Counted from the stretch's first letter, positions 1-10,061 are shown. The stretch: 64,000 nucleotides of DNA from Myxococcales bacterium 68-20 (GCA_001899635.1 MKVQ01000005.1:372001-436000), one strand, 5' to 3'. Numbers and translations are program-made. The notes: generated by a model not told the origin, from the sequence alone.

Positions 1-80
1 AGCGCACGCTGGAACGCCTCGAGCGAGTTCTCTGCAGGCCATCCGTCGCCACGCCCGCCGCGATGGCCGAGGACGATCAC
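1..80 (-). CDS. Glycerophosphodiester phosphodiesterase, N-terminal fragment
   Basis: The reverse strand reads M-IVLGHRGGRGDGWPAENS followed by LEAFQRA and then leaves the window. The HRG near the N terminus followed by a PAENSLEAF stretch is the opening signature of the GDPD TIM-barrel family, where His and Arg of HRG and Glu of P-E-N contribute to metal and phosphate binding. Family members hydrolyse glycerophosphodiesters to glycerol-3-phosphate and an alcohol. The frame is open further upstream, but GTG at 80 is the first start that leaves no surplus residues before the conserved strand. Only 26 codons are visible, so substrate and full length cannot be judged. Confidence 0.7.
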   Translation of the reverse strand, partial: MIVLGHRGGRGDGWPAENSLEAFQRA

Positions 81-115
81 GGCAGCGTCCGCCCCGTCGG
101 TCGCAGAGCGCTCGA

Positions 116-140
116 GAGCTGTCCAGAAAGGCTGGACAGC
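116..140. terminator. Perfect 10-bp hairpin upstream of the GDPD start
   Basis: AGCTGTCCAG and CTGGACAGCT form a perfect 10-bp stem with a 5-nt loop between the DHH gene (ending at 216) and the GDPD start (80), both on the minus strand. No U-run follows, so it may be a processing or stabilising stem, not an intrinsic terminator. Confidence 0.4.
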
Positions 141-153
141 TCCTTCGCATCGT

Positions 154-220
154 CCTCTCGTCGAGGGGCTTCCCCCCTCGACCTCCCCGAATCGTCCAAG
201 TTCTTGGACGGCTCTTCAGG
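154..220 (-). repeat. Stop-anchored two-hairpin repeat, copy 1
   Basis: On the minus strand this element starts at the TGA stop of the DHH gene and contains two stems: CGTCCAAG/CTTGGACG with a 2-nt loop, then CGAGGGG/CCCCTCG. The 3'-proximal 40 nt are almost identical to positions 23822-23861, where the copy also starts at the stop codon of a minus-strand gene. It has no U-tract, so a classical intrinsic terminator is not obvious. Its position suggests a transcript 3'-end element. Confidence 0.7.
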
Positions 221-1196
221 TCGCGAGCTCTTCGGCGATCTCGCGCGCGAGCTTCTTCGCGCGCTCGACGTCGCCCGCGGGGAGCGAGATCGCGCCGACG
301 ACGGGGTGGCCTCCCCCGCCGTGCCGTTCGCAGATTGCTGCGATGTTGTGCTTCCGCTCGATCGGTGCCCACGGGTTGTAGCCGATCGAGAGCTTGCACT
401 TCGACGACGAGCGGCTGAGGAGCACCGAATACGCGCTCTCCGGCCACAGGGCGTACGTGACGAACTTCGCGGCGACGTCGATGACGGCCTCGCTGAGATC
501 GACGAGGACGACCGAGCCGCGGACCTCCGCGTGCTGCTTCACCAGATCGATGAAGCCTTGCTGCTGTGCGGCGAGCGGCGCATAGGCGTCCTGCACGTCC
601 TTGCTCGTCGCCACCGCCTCGAGCGGCTGTTCGAGGAGCCGCGGCACCATCGTCGCGAGGTAGGCGTCGTTGCCCTTGTGCTCTACGACGGTCATCAGTT
701 GGAGCACCGGCTCGGCCTTCGTCACAGCCATCTCCGCGCTCGGAAACGCCGCCGAGTCGATCATGTCGGCCCAGCGCACGAGCTCCGCGCACTCCCTGAT
801 GTCGAGCCCGAAGCGCAGCCGACCGACGTCGGCGATGAGCTTCGTGCACGAGCCGTAGCCGCCGTCGTGGAACATGTGACGCCCGCCGGGCGCCTCCTCG
901 CGCGCGCCCATGTCGTACGCCAGACGATCCTCGGGCGTGACGAACGCGCTCACGTGATGGTCGAAGTACCAGGTGAGCTTCGGCGCGGCGGAGAAACGGA
1001 AGTCGAGGATCGCGTTGTCCTCGCCCGTGAGGAGCGCAGGGTCGACGCCGTTCTGCCCCGGCCCGTAGCCCATCGCCTTGTAGGTGAACGCGAGCTCCTC
1101 ACCGCGGTGCAGGTGCCTCATGAGGCGCGTGAACATCACGGCTGAGCAGAGCCCGTCGAAGCAGTGCCCGTGAGTCGCGACGACGACGTTGCGCAT
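216..1196 (-). CDS. DHH-family phosphoesterase
   Basis: This 326-residue protein has the DHH-superfamily layout. An N-terminal HGHCFDGLCSA motif (about residues 9-19) is followed by the name-giving Asp-His-His in WYFDHHVSAF (D79-H80-H81). A C-terminal DHHA1-like glycine motif, GGGGHP, lies at about residues 293-298. Family members are Mn-dependent phosphoesterases acting on oligonucleotides, cyclic dinucleotides or pyrophosphate; the exact substrate cannot be read here. There is no signal peptide or membrane segment, so it should be cytoplasmic. It starts with ATG at 1196, diverges from the VOC gene, and its TGA lies at the edge of a dispersed two-hairpin repeat. The length fits the NrnA/oligoribonuclease-like branch, but no RecJ-type extra domains are present. 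Confidence 0.85.
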   Translation of the reverse strand: MRNVVVATHGHCFDGLCSAVMFTRLMRHLHRGEELAFTYKAMGYGPGQNGVDPALLTGEDNAILDFRFSAAPKLTWYFDHHVSAFVTPEDRLAYDMGAREEAPGGRHMFHDGGYGSCTKLIADVGRLRFGLDIRECAELVRWADMIDSAAFPSAEMAVTKAEPVLQLMTVVEHKGNDAYLATMVPRLLEQPLEAVATSKDVQDAYAPLAAQQQGFIDLVKQHAEVRGSVVLVDLSEAVIDVAAKFVTYALWPESAYSVLLSRSSSKCKLSIGYNPWAPIERKHNIAAICERHGGGGHPVVGAISLPAGDVERAKKLAREIAEELAT

Positions 1197-1287
1197 TGTC
1201 GTCGGGCTTTAGCACGCCCCCCGCTCTCGAGTCGACGCCACGACGAGGTTCGAGCTCGGGCCGCGCTCGTCGGGATACGCTCGCGTC

Positions 1288-1641
1288 GTGCGCGTCCATC
1301 ACCTCGCCTTTCGTACGGCCGACGTCCCCAGGCTGGAACATTTCTACACGAACGTGCTCGGGCTCGCCGTGCTCCGTCGAGACGAGCCCCGCAGCGTGTG
1401 GCTCGACGCTGCCGGGACGCTCGTGATGCTCGAGCAACGGGACGCAGCGGAGCCGGCCCCCGACCTCGCGTCGAAGGAGCTCGTCTGCTTCGCGATCGCG
1501 CCCGAGCAGCACGCAGCCGTGCGCGCGCGGCTCGTGTCCGAGGGAATCGCGGTCGAGGCGAATACGGCCTACACGCTCTATTTCCGCGACCCGGACGGTC
1601 GGCGCGTGGGCGTGTCGTCGTACCCGGACGCGCTTGCCTGA
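1288..1641 (+). CDS. VOC-family protein (glyoxalase/bleomycin-resistance fold)
   Basis: The 117-residue product begins MRVHHLAFRTADVPRLEHFY, the first beta-alpha-beta module of the vicinal-oxygen-chelate fold, with a His (H5) at the usual metal position. It ends with YTLYFRDPDGRRVGVSSYP, the F-x-DPDG signature of the second module. VOC proteins are metal-dependent lyases, dioxygenases or binding proteins, and the reaction cannot be inferred from this sequence alone. GTG at 1288 is used because no conserved sequence precedes it. It lies 91 bp from the divergent DHH gene and immediately before the secreted hydrolase, but no functional link is evident. Confidence 0.8.
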   Translation: MRVHHLAFRTADVPRLEHFYTNVLGLAVLRRDEPRSVWLDAAGTLVMLEQRDAAEPAPDLASKELVCFAIAPEQHAAVRARLVSEGIAVEANTAYTLYFRDPDGRRVGVSSYPDALA

Positions 1642-1707
1642 CGCGTGAGCGCTGACCAGGGTGCGGAGCCTGGCGAGGTCGAGGCTCCGCGAGTAGTGTC
1701 TGCGCTC

Positions 1708-2688
1708 GTGCCTCCCCCCTCCCGCTGGGCCCAGAGACCGCTCTTCTTCGTTTCGCTCGCGCTCGCGTTCGGCCTCACCGCGGCGTGCACCGACGACGCG
1801 AGCATCGGTCAGGGGGAACCGCTCCCTCCCGTCGAAGACGCCGGCCCGACGACCGACGACGATGCGGGGAACGCAGACGCTTCCGCCGATCCGTCCTCCG
1901 CGCCGTTCGGTCGCCCGTACGCGGTGACGACCCCGTCGAAGTACGACGCGAAGGTCCCGACGCCCCTCGTCGTCCTCCTCCACGGGTACTCGGGGAACGC
2001 GAGCTGGCAGGACGACTACTTCAAGCTGAGCGCGCTCGCGGAGAAGAAGACGTTCCTCGTCGCCCTACCCGAGGGGACCAAGGACGGTCTCGGGAACCAG
2101 TTCTGGAACGCGAACGACGCCTGCTGCGACTTCTACAAGACGGGCATCGACGATGTCGCGTACCTGAAGGCCGTGATCGCGGAGATGAAGGCGCGGTTCA
2201 ACGTCGACGCGAAGCGCGTCTACGTCGTCGGCCACTCGAATGGCGGATTCATGGCCCACCGGCTCGCATGCGAGCTCGCCGCCGACATCGCCGGGATCGT
2301 GAGCCTCGCGGGCGCGGTCTACGCCGATCCCGCGAAGTGCACGCCGAGCGAGCCCGTCGCCGTCCTCCAGGTCCACGGCGACGCCGACGAGACGGTCGCG
2401 TACGGCGGCGGCTCGGTCCTGAACGGCGTCCCGCCACACCCCTCGGCGAAGAGCACGGTCGCGACCTGGGCGTCGAAGAACGGCTGCGAGAACACGCTCA
2501 CCGCCACCGGCGAGACGCTCGATCTCGACACCGGGCTCGCCGGTGCGGAGACCGTCATCGAGCGCCACGCCTGCACGAAGGGCGCAGCCGAGCTCTGGAC
2601 GATCGCCGGCGGCAAGCACATCCCGTCGTTCCGAGCGAGCTGGGCCGAGCACTTCTACACGTTCCTCGAGGCCCACCCGAAGCCCTGA
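1708..2688 (+). CDS. Secreted lipoprotein esterase, PHB-depolymerase/LpqC type
   Basis: The frame is open from GTG 1645, but the signal peptide (PLFFVSLALAFGLTAAC, lipobox Cys) is best explained by GTG at 1708. A D/A-rich linker (EDAGPTTDDDAG...) follows the lipobox, as in myxobacterial surface lipoproteins. The mature part has an alpha/beta-hydrolase fold: an LLHGYSGNASW oxyanion loop, the nucleophile elbow VGHSNGGFMAH (G-H-S-N-G), an acid in HGDADETVAYGG, and the catalytic His in GGKHIPS near the C terminus. This arrangement is typical of extracellular poly(3-hydroxybutyrate) depolymerases and feruloyl/acetyl-xylan esterases of the LpqC group. A paired Cys-Cys (NDACCDFY) resembles the disulfide-bearing region of these enzymes. 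Substrate is unassigned between PHB and plant ester. Confidence 0.82.
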   Translation: MPPPSRWAQRPLFFVSLALAFGLTAACTDDASIGQGEPLPPVEDAGPTTDDDAGNADASADPSSAPFGRPYAVTTPSKYDAKVPTPLVVLLHGYSGNASWQDDYFKLSALAEKKTFLVALPEGTKDGLGNQFWNANDACCDFYKTGIDDVAYLKAVIAEMKARFNVDAKRVYVVGHSNGGFMAHRLACELAADIAGIVSLAGAVYADPAKCTPSEPVAVLQVHGDADETVAYGGGSVLNGVPPHPSAKSTVATWASKNGCENTLTATGETLDLDTGLAGAETVIERHACTKGAAELWTIAGGKHIPSFRASWAEHFYTFLEAHPKP

Positions 2689-2750
2689 TCGATCAGGCGC
2701 CTCGCGAGGGCGCCTCGAACGCATCTCGGGCTCGAGCGATCGCGCCGAGA

Positions 2751-2778
2751 GATGCCCGGCGTCGCTGCGCCGGGCATC
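2751..2778. terminator. Bidirectional hairpin between convergent genes
   Basis: GATGCCCGGCG and CGCCGGGCATC pair perfectly over 11 bp with a 6-nt loop between the ends of the esterase (2688) and hutU (2798). A second smaller palindrome lies at 2697-2715. No clear U-run follows, but the position between converging genes supports a termination role. Confidence 0.55.
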
Positions 2779-2797
2779 CTCGAGCTCGCGTCGCGGA

Positions 2798-4453
2798 TCA
2801 GCCGAGATGCGGGATGTGGACGCCCTTGTCCTTCGCGCAGTCGATCGCCTCTTCGTAGCCGGCGTCGGCGTGGCGGACGACGCCCATGCCGGGATCGCTC
2901 GTGAGCACGCGCTCGAGGCGCTTCGCCGCCTCGGGCGTTCCGTCGGCGACGACGACCATGCCGGCGTGGAGGCTCATCCCCATGCCGACGCCGCCGCCGT
3001 GGTGGAAGCTGACCCAGCTCGCGCCGGCGGCCGTGTTCACGAGGGCGTTGAGGAGGGCGAAGTCGGCGATCGCGTCGGAGCCGTCCTTCATCGCCTCGGT
3101 CTCGCGGTTCGGCGACGCGACCGAGCCGCAGTCGAGGTGATCGCGTCCGATGACGATCGGCGCCTTCACCTTGCCGGTACGGACCAGCTCGTTGAACACG
3201 AGGCCGACTTTCGCGCGATCGCCGTAGCCGAGCCAGCAGATGCGCGACGGCAGGCCCTGGAACTGGACGCGCTCCTTCGCGAGCTCGATCCAGCGGCGAA
3301 GGTCGGGATCGTTCGGGACCGCGTCGAGCACGGCCTGATCGGTGACGGCGATGTCCTCGGGATCGCCGGAGAGCGCGACCCAGCGGAACGGGCCCTTGCC
3401 GACGCAGAAGAGCGGCCGGATGTACGCCGGAACGAAGCCCGGGATGTCGAACGCGCGCGCAGCGCCCGCCTCCTTCGCGCACGCGCGGATGTTGTTGCCG
3501 TAGTCGAAGACCTCGGCGCCCTTCTTCTGCATCGCGAGCATCGCCTCGATTTCCTCGGCCATGCTGGCCTTGGCCTTCTCGACGTAGCCCTCCGGATCTT
3601 CCCTTCGGAGCTCCGCAGCCTCGTCCAGGTTGAAGCCGAGCGGGATGTAGCCGACGAGCGGGTCGTGCGCCGCGGTCTGCTCGGTCACGAGGTCCGGGAT
3701 GATGCCGCGCTCCACGAGCTCGGGGTAGATGTCGGCCGCGTTCGCGCAGAGACCGATGCTGACCGGGCGGTCCTCCTGCTTCGCCTTCTCGAGGCGCGCG
3801 AGCGCCTCATCGAGGCTATCGGCGCGCTCGTCGACGTAGCGCGTGTCGAGGCGCTTCTGGATGCGAGACGGGTCGATCTCGACGGCGATGCACGAGAGCC
3901 CGGCCATCGTCGCCGCGAGCGGCTGCGCACCGCCCATCCCGCCGAGGCCCGCGGTGAGCACCCAGAGGTGGCCGGACTTCTTCGTCCGCTCGACGTACGC
4001 CTTCCGTGCAGCGACGAACGTCTCGTACGTGCCCTGGAGGATGCCCTGGGTGCCGATGTAGATCCACGAGCCAGCGGTCATCTGGCCGTACATGATCAGG
4101 CCCTTCTTCTCGAGCTCGCGGAAGTGCTCCCAGTTGGCCCACTTGCCGACGAGGTTCGAGTTGGCGATGAGCACCCGCGGCGCGTCCGCGTGGGTCTTGA
4201 AGCGGCCGACAGCCTTGCCCGACTGAACGAGCAGGGTCTCGTCGCTCGCGAGGTCCTGGAGCTCGCGCGAGATCACGTCGAACGCCTCCCACGAGCGGGC
4301 GGCCTTGCCCGTCCCGCCGTAGACGACGAGGTCCTCGGGGCGCTCCGCCACCTCGGGGTCGAGGTTGTTGTAGAGCATCCGGAGCGCAGCCTCCTGCACC
4401 CATCCCTTGCACGAGAGTGTCGTTCCGCGCGGAGCCGTTACCGTTCGAGCCAT
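2798..4453 (-). CDS. hutU: Urocanate hydratase
   Basis: This 551-residue protein is full length for urocanase, the second enzyme of histidine degradation, which adds water to urocanate to give imidazolonepropionate using tightly bound NAD+. Visible family hallmarks include [15 protein letters not shown] near the N terminus, the Rossmann-like [12 protein letters not shown] (about 170-181), [10 protein letters not shown] containing the functionally important Cys (C406), and the C-terminal [20 protein letters not shown] and HHGGGVGMG segments. It is cytoplasmic. No hutH, hutI or hutG is adjacent, so it sits here as an orphan catabolic gene. The upstream gap of 136 bp to the next gene on the same strand leaves room for its own promoter. 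Confidence 0.97.
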   Translation of the reverse strand: MARTVTAPRGTTLSCKGWVQEAALRMLYNNLDPEVAERPEDLVVYGGTGKAARSWEAFDVISRELQDLASDETLLVQSGKAVGRFKTHADAPRVLIANSNLVGKWANWEHFRELEKKGLIMYGQMTAGSWIYIGTQGILQGTYETFVAARKAYVERTKKSGHLWVLTAGLGGMGGAQPLAATMAGLSCIAVEIDPSRIQKRLDTRYVDERADSLDEALARLEKAKQEDRPVSIGLCANAADIYPELVERGIIPDLVTEQTAAHDPLVGYIPLGFNLDEAAELRREDPEGYVEKAKASMAEEIEAMLAMQKKGAEVFDYGNNIRACAKEAGAARAFDIPGFVPAYIRPLFCVGKGPFRWVALSGDPEDIAVTDQAVLDAVPNDPDLRRWIELAKERVQFQGLPSRICWLGYGDRAKVGLVFNELVRTGKVKAPIVIGRDHLDCGSVASPNRETEAMKDGSDAIADFALLNALVNTAAGASWVSFHHGGGVGMGMSLHAGMVVVADGTPEAAKRLERVLTSDPGMGVVRHADAGYEEAIDCAKDKGVHIPHLG

Positions 4454-4589
4454 GCCTGCTGCTTAGCGCGAGGCTCGGGCGGATGGAACATCCCGCGCAC
4501 CTCGGCCGATGCACCGTCTCGCCGCGCAGCCGGGCGCGTGTTTGAGCGGTCGAGCTCGAGCTCGGCGTCCACAAAGGCGCCGCGTCATG

Positions 4590-4952
4590 TCACCGAACCG
4601 CGGAGCCGAGCGCGTCGAGCGCGAGGTCGAGGCGCGCCCGATCGTCCTCCGAGAGCGTGCGCGGATGCGCGTCCTCGATCGCCTTCGCCTCGCGAAGCCA
4701 GCGCGACGCCGTCTCGCGATCGCCGAGCGAGTGGTGCACGAGCCCGCGATAGAGCAGGTACTCGGCGCGCTTGGCGCCCGTCCACGATTGGCTCTCCGGC
4801 TCGAGCGCGACCAGCGAGTCCTTCGCCTCGGCGAGGCGACCGCTCTTGAAGTCGCTCTTCGCGCTCGCGAGGCCACCTCCACAGGCCACCGCGAGCAGCA
4901 GGAGCAGCGGAAGAAAGAAGACGACGACGCTCGACCCGACCTGTTGTGTCAT
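4590..4952 (-). CDS. Small TPR-like lipoprotein, unknown function
   Basis: The 120-residue product starts MTQQVGSSVVVFFLPLLLLL and has an AVACGGG lipobox, so it should be an outer- or inner-membrane lipoprotein. The mature part is helical with the rhythm of a tetratricopeptide repeat pair: FKSGRLAEAKDSLVALEPES, then AEYLLYRGLVHHSLGDRETA and ASRWLREAKAIE. I do not recognise the family. It may be a scaffold protein of the envelope. The open frame continues upstream to 5501 without a plausible coding sequence, and ATG at 4952 with its signal peptide marks the start. Confidence 0.7.
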   Translation of the reverse strand: MTQQVGSSVVVFFLPLLLLLAVACGGGLASAKSDFKSGRLAEAKDSLVALEPESQSWTGAKRAEYLLYRGLVHHSLGDRETASRWLREAKAIEDAHPRTLSEDDRARLDLALDALGSAVR

Positions 4953-5187
4953 TCCCGAGGCCCCCCGGATCCTTGTCGGTGAAAGGCGACGCAAAACCAA
5001 CGCCAACTCCGAGCAGCGTACCCCAGATCCGCGGCGATGCTGTCCGTGGGGGGAGGTGCGCCGACGATCCATCACGTTGGAGACGAGCCTTGCGCGCGTG
5101 GTGAGGTATGAATGACGTAGGCCCAGCTCACGGTCGTCGATGGAAGCGCCATCACCGAGAGCGACGAGGTCGGGAGTTCTCTCGAGC

Positions 5188-7824
5188 ATGAAGCTTTCGC
5201 GCGCGCTTGCCTCCTTCGCCACGTTCGGGTTCGTGGCGGTACTGATCAACTGCACCGACAACGAGAACGACTCGTTCCCGCGGCTGCCCGATGGCGACGA
5301 GGTGGACGGGGGCGCCGACGGCGCGATCCCCGACCCGCAGGGGCTCCAGCCGCACCCGAACCGGAACGCGCAGCCGAAGATCACGGATTGCGGCGGGTCG
5401 GTCGCGTCCGCGGGCTCGGCAGTCTGCGCGGTGACGAAGACGGGCTCCGACTTGAAGGTGATTCGCGGGACCGTGCTCGCGCCGGAGGAGGTGCTCCGCA
5501 ACGGCGAGATCGTCGTCGACTCACGCGGCTACATCCTCTGCGCCGCGTGCAACTGCAAGGCGATCACGGGCTACGACGCGGCGTCGGTGATCTCGTGCCC
5601 GGACGGCGTCATCTCGCCCGGCCTGATCAACCCCCACGAGCACCTCACCTACCAGAACAACAAGCCGATCGGGCACGGCGAGGAGCGCTACGAGAACCGC
5701 AGCGATTGGCAGGGCGCGCGAGGGCACAAGCGTCTCGAATACAAGAGCGGCGCGAACCAGACCGTCCAAGCCTACGGCGAGCTGCGCTTCCTCATGAGCG
5801 GCACCACGTCGATCGCCGGCGGCGGCGGTGTCCCCGGCCTCATTCGCAACCTCGACACGAGCGCGGACGAGCTCGAAGGGCTGCCGATCCAGATCGCCGA
5901 CACGGACGTCTTCCCCCTCAGCACGCCGGGGAAGAACCTCGCGCGAGGCTGCGAGTACTCGAGCGGACGAACGACGCGAGGCGGGATCTCTCAGCTCGAG
6001 AGCTACCTCCCGCACATCTCCGAGGGCATCGACGACGAGGCGCACAACGAGTTCGTCTGCACGAGCGCCGAGGGCGATCAGTACGACCTGGTCCAGAAGC
6101 AGACCGCCATCATCCACGCCGTTGCGCTGAACCCGGCCGACGCGAAGGCGATCCAGAAGGACCAGGCGAAGATCGTCTGGTCACCGCGATCGAACGTCGA
6201 TCTGTACGGCAACACCGCACAGGCCGTCATGCTCGACCTCGCAGGGGTCGCCATCGCGCTCGGCACGGACTGGGTCCCCTCCGGATCGATGAACATGCTC
6301 CGCGAGCTGAAGTGCGCCGACTCGTGGAACCAGACTTACTTCGACAAACACTTCACCGACGCCGACCTCTGGCGCATGGCGACGATCAACGGTGCGTTCG
6401 CCGTCGGCGCGAGCCACGCGGTCGGCATGCTCAAGCGGGGCTACCTCGCAGACATCGCGGTCTACGACGGCAAGACGAGCAAGGACTTCCGCGCCGTCAT
6501 CGACGCAGGAGTCGAGGACGTCGCGATGGTCCTCCGCGGCGGCCGCATGATGTACGGCGACGACGCGCTCGTGAAGAACGCGATCTGGGGCGACCCCGCC
6601 GCGTGCGAGTCGTTCCCCGCCCCCGTCTGCGGCAAGGCCAAGGCGGTATGCGTCGACGTCCGCACCACCGCCGCGCCGAAGCTCCAGGCGCTCCTCACCG
6701 CCGGCGAGGTCTACTACCCGGCGTACTTCTGCCGCGACAAGACGCCGGACGACGAGCCGTCGTGTGTGCCCTCACGCGCGGAGTCGCAGTCGGTGAGAGG
6801 CTCGAGCTCGTACACCGGCGTTCCGTCGGAGACCGACAAGGACGGCGACGGAATCCCGGACGAGCAGGACAACTGCCCCACGATCTTCAACCCCGTGCGG
6901 CCGATGGATGTGGGCCGCCAGGCCGACGCCGACAACGACGGCATCGGCGACGCGTGCGACGAGTGCCCCGAGGACGCGACCCAGAGCTGCGAGCACGCCG
7001 CCTCGACCGACCTCGACGGTGACGGGATCCCGAACGGCAACGACAACTGTCCCTCGGTCGCGAACCCGGACCAGGCCGACTCGGACAAGGACGGGCACGG
7101 CGACGCGTGCGACCGGTGCGGGACGGCAAATCCCGGCGCCGAGCCGTGCGTGCTGCCGATCTCGACGGTGCGTAACCCCTCGGCGTCCGGTCACCCGAAG
7201 GGACCCACGGTCGTGTCGGTCGAGGGCTTCGTCTCCGCGCGCAAGACGAACGACCTCTTCTACATCCAGGAGGGGACGACCGGCGCTCCGTGGCAAGGCA
7301 TCTTCGTGAAGGCCGGCGCCCTCACCGGCACCACCACGACGGGCCCGAAGATCGGCCAGAAGGTCCAGGTCATGGGCAGGGCTGCGGACATCTTCAGCGT
7401 CAATCAGATCACCGCCGCGCAGGTCAGCGTCACCCAGCCGACGGCGCAGGCGATGACTCCGCTCGCTCTGACCGCCGCCCAGGTGGGCACCTCCAACTCC
7501 GCGTCCGAGCAGTACGAGAGCTTGCTCGTCAAGGTCGACGGTCCGATGGAGATCACGAACGACAACCCTGACAGCGGCCCGTTCTTCGAGTTCGTCGTCA
7601 CGGGCAACCTCCGCGTCGACGACTACGTCTGGACGCGCTTCGGGACGCCGGCGACCTGCACCCCGTCGCCGTGCCCCTATCCACCGGCGGGCTTCACGAA
7701 CGGCACGAAGTTCTCGAGCATCACAGGGGTCATGGGCTTCTCGTTCAGCAACCGGAAGCTCTACCCCCGCGGCTCGTCGGCGAGCGCCACCGGCGGCGGC
7801 ACCGACCTCGTCCTCGCGCCGTGA
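5188..7824 (+). CDS. Amidohydrolase-TSP3-OB-like fusion lipoprotein
   Basis: ATG at 5188 begins [22 protein letters not shown], a lipoprotein signal peptide. Residues about 60-480 are an amidohydrolase-superfamily domain with the metal-binding H-x-H in [13 protein letters not shown], a later His in HAVALNP, the Asp in [13 protein letters not shown], and the usual C-terminal LADIAVYDG strand. Residues about 540-650 carry calcium-binding thrombospondin type-3 repeats ([44 protein letters not shown]). The C-terminal 200 residues contain [19 protein letters not shown], which resembles an OB-fold module found beside extracellular nucleases. Amidohydrolases hydrolyse C-N or C-O bonds with one or two metals; the substrate is unknown. 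The combination of an amidohydrolase with a TSP3 spacer and a binding-type module on a secreted lipoprotein is uncommon. Confidence 0.8.
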   Translation: MKLSRALASFATFGFVAVLINCTDNENDSFPRLPDGDEVDGGADGAIPDPQGLQPHPNRNAQPKITDCGGSVASAGSAVCAVTKTGSDLKVIRGTVLAPEEVLRNGEIVVDSRGYILCAACNCKAITGYDAASVISCPDGVISPGLINPHEHLTYQNNKPIGHGEERYENRSDWQGARGHKRLEYKSGANQTVQAYGELRFLMSGTTSIAGGGGVPGLIRNLDTSADELEGLPIQIADTDVFPLSTPGKNLARGCEYSSGRTTRGGISQLESYLPHISEGIDDEAHNEFVCTSAEGDQYDLVQKQTAIIHAVALNPADAKAIQKDQAKIVWSPRSNVDLYGNTAQAVMLDLAGVAIALGTDWVPSGSMNMLRELKCADSWNQTYFDKHFTDADLWRMATINGAFAVGASHAVGMLKRGYLADIAVYDGKTSKDFRAVIDAGVEDVAMVLRGGRMMYGDDALVKNAIWGDPAACESFPAPVCGKAKAVCVDVRTTAAPKLQALLTAGEVYYPAYFCRDKTPDDEPSCVPSRAESQSVRGSSSYTGVPSETDKDGDGIPDEQDNCPTIFNPVRPMDVGRQADADNDGIGDACDECPEDATQSCEHAASTDLDGDGIPNGNDNCPSVANPDQADSDKDGHGDACDRCGTANPGAEPCVLPISTVRNPSASGHPKGPTVVSVEGFVSARKTNDLFYIQEGTTGAPWQGIFVKAGALTGTTTTGPKIGQKVQVMGRAADIFSVNQITAAQVSVTQPTAQAMTPLALTAAQVGTSNSASEQYESLLVKVDGPMEITNDNPDSGPFFEFVVTGNLRVDDYVWTRFGTPATCTPSPCPYPPAGFTNGTKFSSITGVMGFSFSNRKLYPRGSSASATGGGTDLVLAP

Positions 7825-7847
7825 GCCACGGGCGCGGGTAGCAAGAG

Positions 7848-7877
7848 GTGGCGCGAGGCACTTTCGCCTCGCGCCAC
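7848..7877. terminator. Perfect 12-bp hairpin between convergent genes
   Basis: GTGGCGCGAGGC and GCCTCGCGCCAC pair perfectly around a 6-nt loop (ACTTTC), midway between the amidohydrolase stop (7824) and the hflX stop (7907). The plus-strand side is followed by GCTTTCG. It probably terminates transcription from both sides. Confidence 0.7.
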
Positions 7878-7906
7878 GCTTTCGCACTTCACCCGCGCAG
7901 CGAGCG

Positions 7907-9829
7907 TCAGCGCTGACGCGGGTCGTCGAGGCCTCGCGCGGCCCGACCACGTCGTCCCGCAGCGCGGAGGAGCTCCTCGAGCGTGCTCGCGTGCATCGCT
8001 TCCTCGTCGGGCTCGCCAGCGTCCTCGTCCTTGCCTTCTTCGAGGAGCGACTCGTCCTCGAGCGGCGTGATGACAGGGCGGGCGCTCTGATCCCAGCGCT
8101 CCGCGAGCTCGGTCGCGAGGCGTGCAAGGAGCGGCCGCGTCGATTCGCGGTCGAGCGCCGAGAGGAGGATCGCGTCGGGGTACTTCTTCTGGAGGATCTT
8201 GCGGTCGAGCGGCGAGAGCAGCTCCGTCTTGTTGAAGACGAGCACGCGCGGGATGTCGGAGAGCCCGAGCTCCTCGAGGACGTCGAGCGTCGTCTCGATG
8301 AACGCGTCGACCGAGCCACGACGCCCGGCGCCGGGTGTCCCGTCATCCGCGAACGCCGTCTGCGCGTCGCCGCATGCGTCGACGACGTGCAGGATCAGAT
8401 CGGCGTCGGCGGCCTCCTCGAACGTCGCGCGGAAGGCAGCGAAGAGGTCCTGCGGCAGGTCACGGATGAACCCGACGGTGTCGGTGATGACGACCTCGCG
8501 ATCGCCATACCCGGCCCAGCCCACCTTGAGATGGCGCGAGCGCGTGTCGAGCGTGGCGAACAGCTTGTCCTCGGCGAGCACCGAGGCCCCCGTGAGCGTG
8601 TTGAGGAGCGTGCTCTTGCCGGCGTTCGTGTAGCCGACGATCGCGATGGTCGGCACGCCCTCGCGCGTGCGCTTCTGCCGGCGCTGCTCGCGGCGGCGTG
8701 ACAGCTTGCGGAGCTGCGCCTCGAGGTGGGCCACGCGCTCCTTCGCGCGGCGGCGGCCGATCTCGAGCTTCGTCTCGCCCGGTCCGCGCCCGCCGATGCC
8801 GCCGGTGAGGCGGGAGAGCGAGTCGTCCTTCTGACCGAGACGCGGCATGTTGTACTTCAGCTGCGCGAGCTCCACCTGGAGCTTGCCGTCGTGGCTCTCG
8901 GCGCGCTGCGCGAAGATGTCGAGAATGAGCTGCGTGCGATCGACGACCTTGAGGTCGCTCTCCTTCGCGATCGCGGAGGTCTGCGCGGGCGTGAGCTCGC
9001 GATCGAAGACGAGCACGTCGGCGTCGAGCTGCATCGCGCGAATGATCACGTCGTCGAGCTTGCCCTTACCGAGCACGAACTTCGGATCGACGCGATCGCG
9101 GAGCTGGATGACGGTATCCGCGATCTCGACGCCGGCAGTCCGCGCGAGCTCGCGGAGCTCGGCGATGCTCTCCTCGGCGTGATCGGCGGCGCCGCGCTCT
9201 CCGCGCTCGCCAACATGCACGAGCACGGCGCTGCCGTCCTTGCCCCGCACGGCGCGCGCGCTCGACGATTGCCGAGCGAACTCGGCCTCGAGGTCAGCCA
9301 TGAGCTCGCCGACGTGGACGCTGAGCTGGCCCATCGCAACGGGGCCGACCTCGCGATACGGGGCCTCGCCCGTCTTCTCCGTCGGGACGTTGTAGGCGTA
9401 TTGGATCGACTTCGCGTCGCCGCGCGGCCCGAGCTGGATCGCGCACACGAGATCGAGGCGCAGACGGACGAGGTCCACGAGGTCGTCGCGCGTCAGCGGC
9501 TCGCCCCGGAGATGCGTATGCACCAGGCGCAGCCCGCGGAAGCGACCTTCGGCGGCGCGTAGGCGGCCGATGTCCGGCAGCATCAGCTTGCCGGCATCGC
9601 CCACGATGACGTAGTCGACCTGCCCCGACCGATGGACCAGGGCGCCGACCTGGCGTCCCGTCTCGACGCTGGCGGCGACGAGCGAGCGCGTCAGCTCCAG
9701 AGTCGAGATGTCCGATACGGGGACGCGGCGCCGATAGATGCGCTCCAGCGTCCGTGTTGCGGAGGGAGAGAGCCCGCGAGTGTTGCCGTAGAGTTGGATG
9801 CCGCCCTGTCCGTGTAGGTCCGCGTGCAA
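7907..9829 (-). CDS. hflX: GTPase HflX, long form
   Basis: The 640-residue protein has the HflX N-terminal domain from about residue 200 ([11 protein letters not shown], then [11 protein letters not shown]), the linker signature [14 protein letters not shown] (343-356), and a GTPase domain with G1 GYTNAGKS (399-406), G3 DTVGF and G4 NKTE. HflX binds the 50S subunit and splits stalled or hibernating 70S ribosomes. It is longer than the about 430-residue E. coli protein because of an extra N-terminal domain of about 200 residues ([37 protein letters not shown]), which also occurs in long HflX proteins of other phyla. The C terminus ends in an acidic/basic tail. The start is TTG at 9829; no ATG fits before the conserved extension. 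Confidence 0.93.
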   Translation of the reverse strand: MHADLHGQGGIQLYGNTRGLSPSATRTLERIYRRRVPVSDISTLELTRSLVAASVETGRQVGALVHRSGQVDYVIVGDAGKLMLPDIGRLRAAEGRFRGLRLVHTHLRGEPLTRDDLVDLVRLRLDLVCAIQLGPRGDAKSIQYAYNVPTEKTGEAPYREVGPVAMGQLSVHVGELMADLEAEFARQSSSARAVRGKDGSAVLVHVGERGERGAADHAEESIAELRELARTAGVEIADTVIQLRDRVDPKFVLGKGKLDDVIIRAMQLDADVLVFDRELTPAQTSAIAKESDLKVVDRTQLILDIFAQRAESHDGKLQVELAQLKYNMPRLGQKDDSLSRLTGGIGGRGPGETKLEIGRRRAKERVAHLEAQLRKLSRRREQRRQKRTREGVPTIAIVGYTNAGKSTLLNTLTGASVLAEDKLFATLDTRSRHLKVGWAGYGDREVVITDTVGFIRDLPQDLFAAFRATFEEAADADLILHVVDACGDAQTAFADDGTPGAGRRGSVDAFIETTLDVLEELGLSDIPRVLVFNKTELLSPLDRKILQKKYPDAILLSALDRESTRPLLARLATELAERWDQSARPVITPLEDESLLEEGKDEDAGEPDEEAMHASTLEELLRAAGRRGRAARGLDDPRQR

Positions 9830-10061
9830 GGTGCACGTGGATCAAGGCATATCTACAGCGACACCGGGGCCGATCAAGCCCTTTCGGGCGCCCCTGCCCC
9901 GGGAATCGACCGTCTCGGAGGGGGCGCTCGTCTCGTCAGCCTCGTTCAGGCCCCGATCGCGCTGCCTGGAAGGGCGATGGAGGGCGATCGATTGGGGCTG
10001 CTCCGGTGGCCTCGCACGCCCGCGCTTCTCGACGGCGCGAGGTCGATCCCGGTCGGTGGAG

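Noticed and set aside
2543-4849. A 768-codon plus-strand open frame
   Set aside because: Antisense to hutU, whose motifs are unambiguous; the translated product is Arg/Asp/Val-rich without domains.
4953-5187. N-terminal extension of the small lipoprotein upstream to 5501
   Set aside because: The lipoprotein signal peptide starts at 4952, and the upstream extension would cross the divergent amidohydrolase gene.
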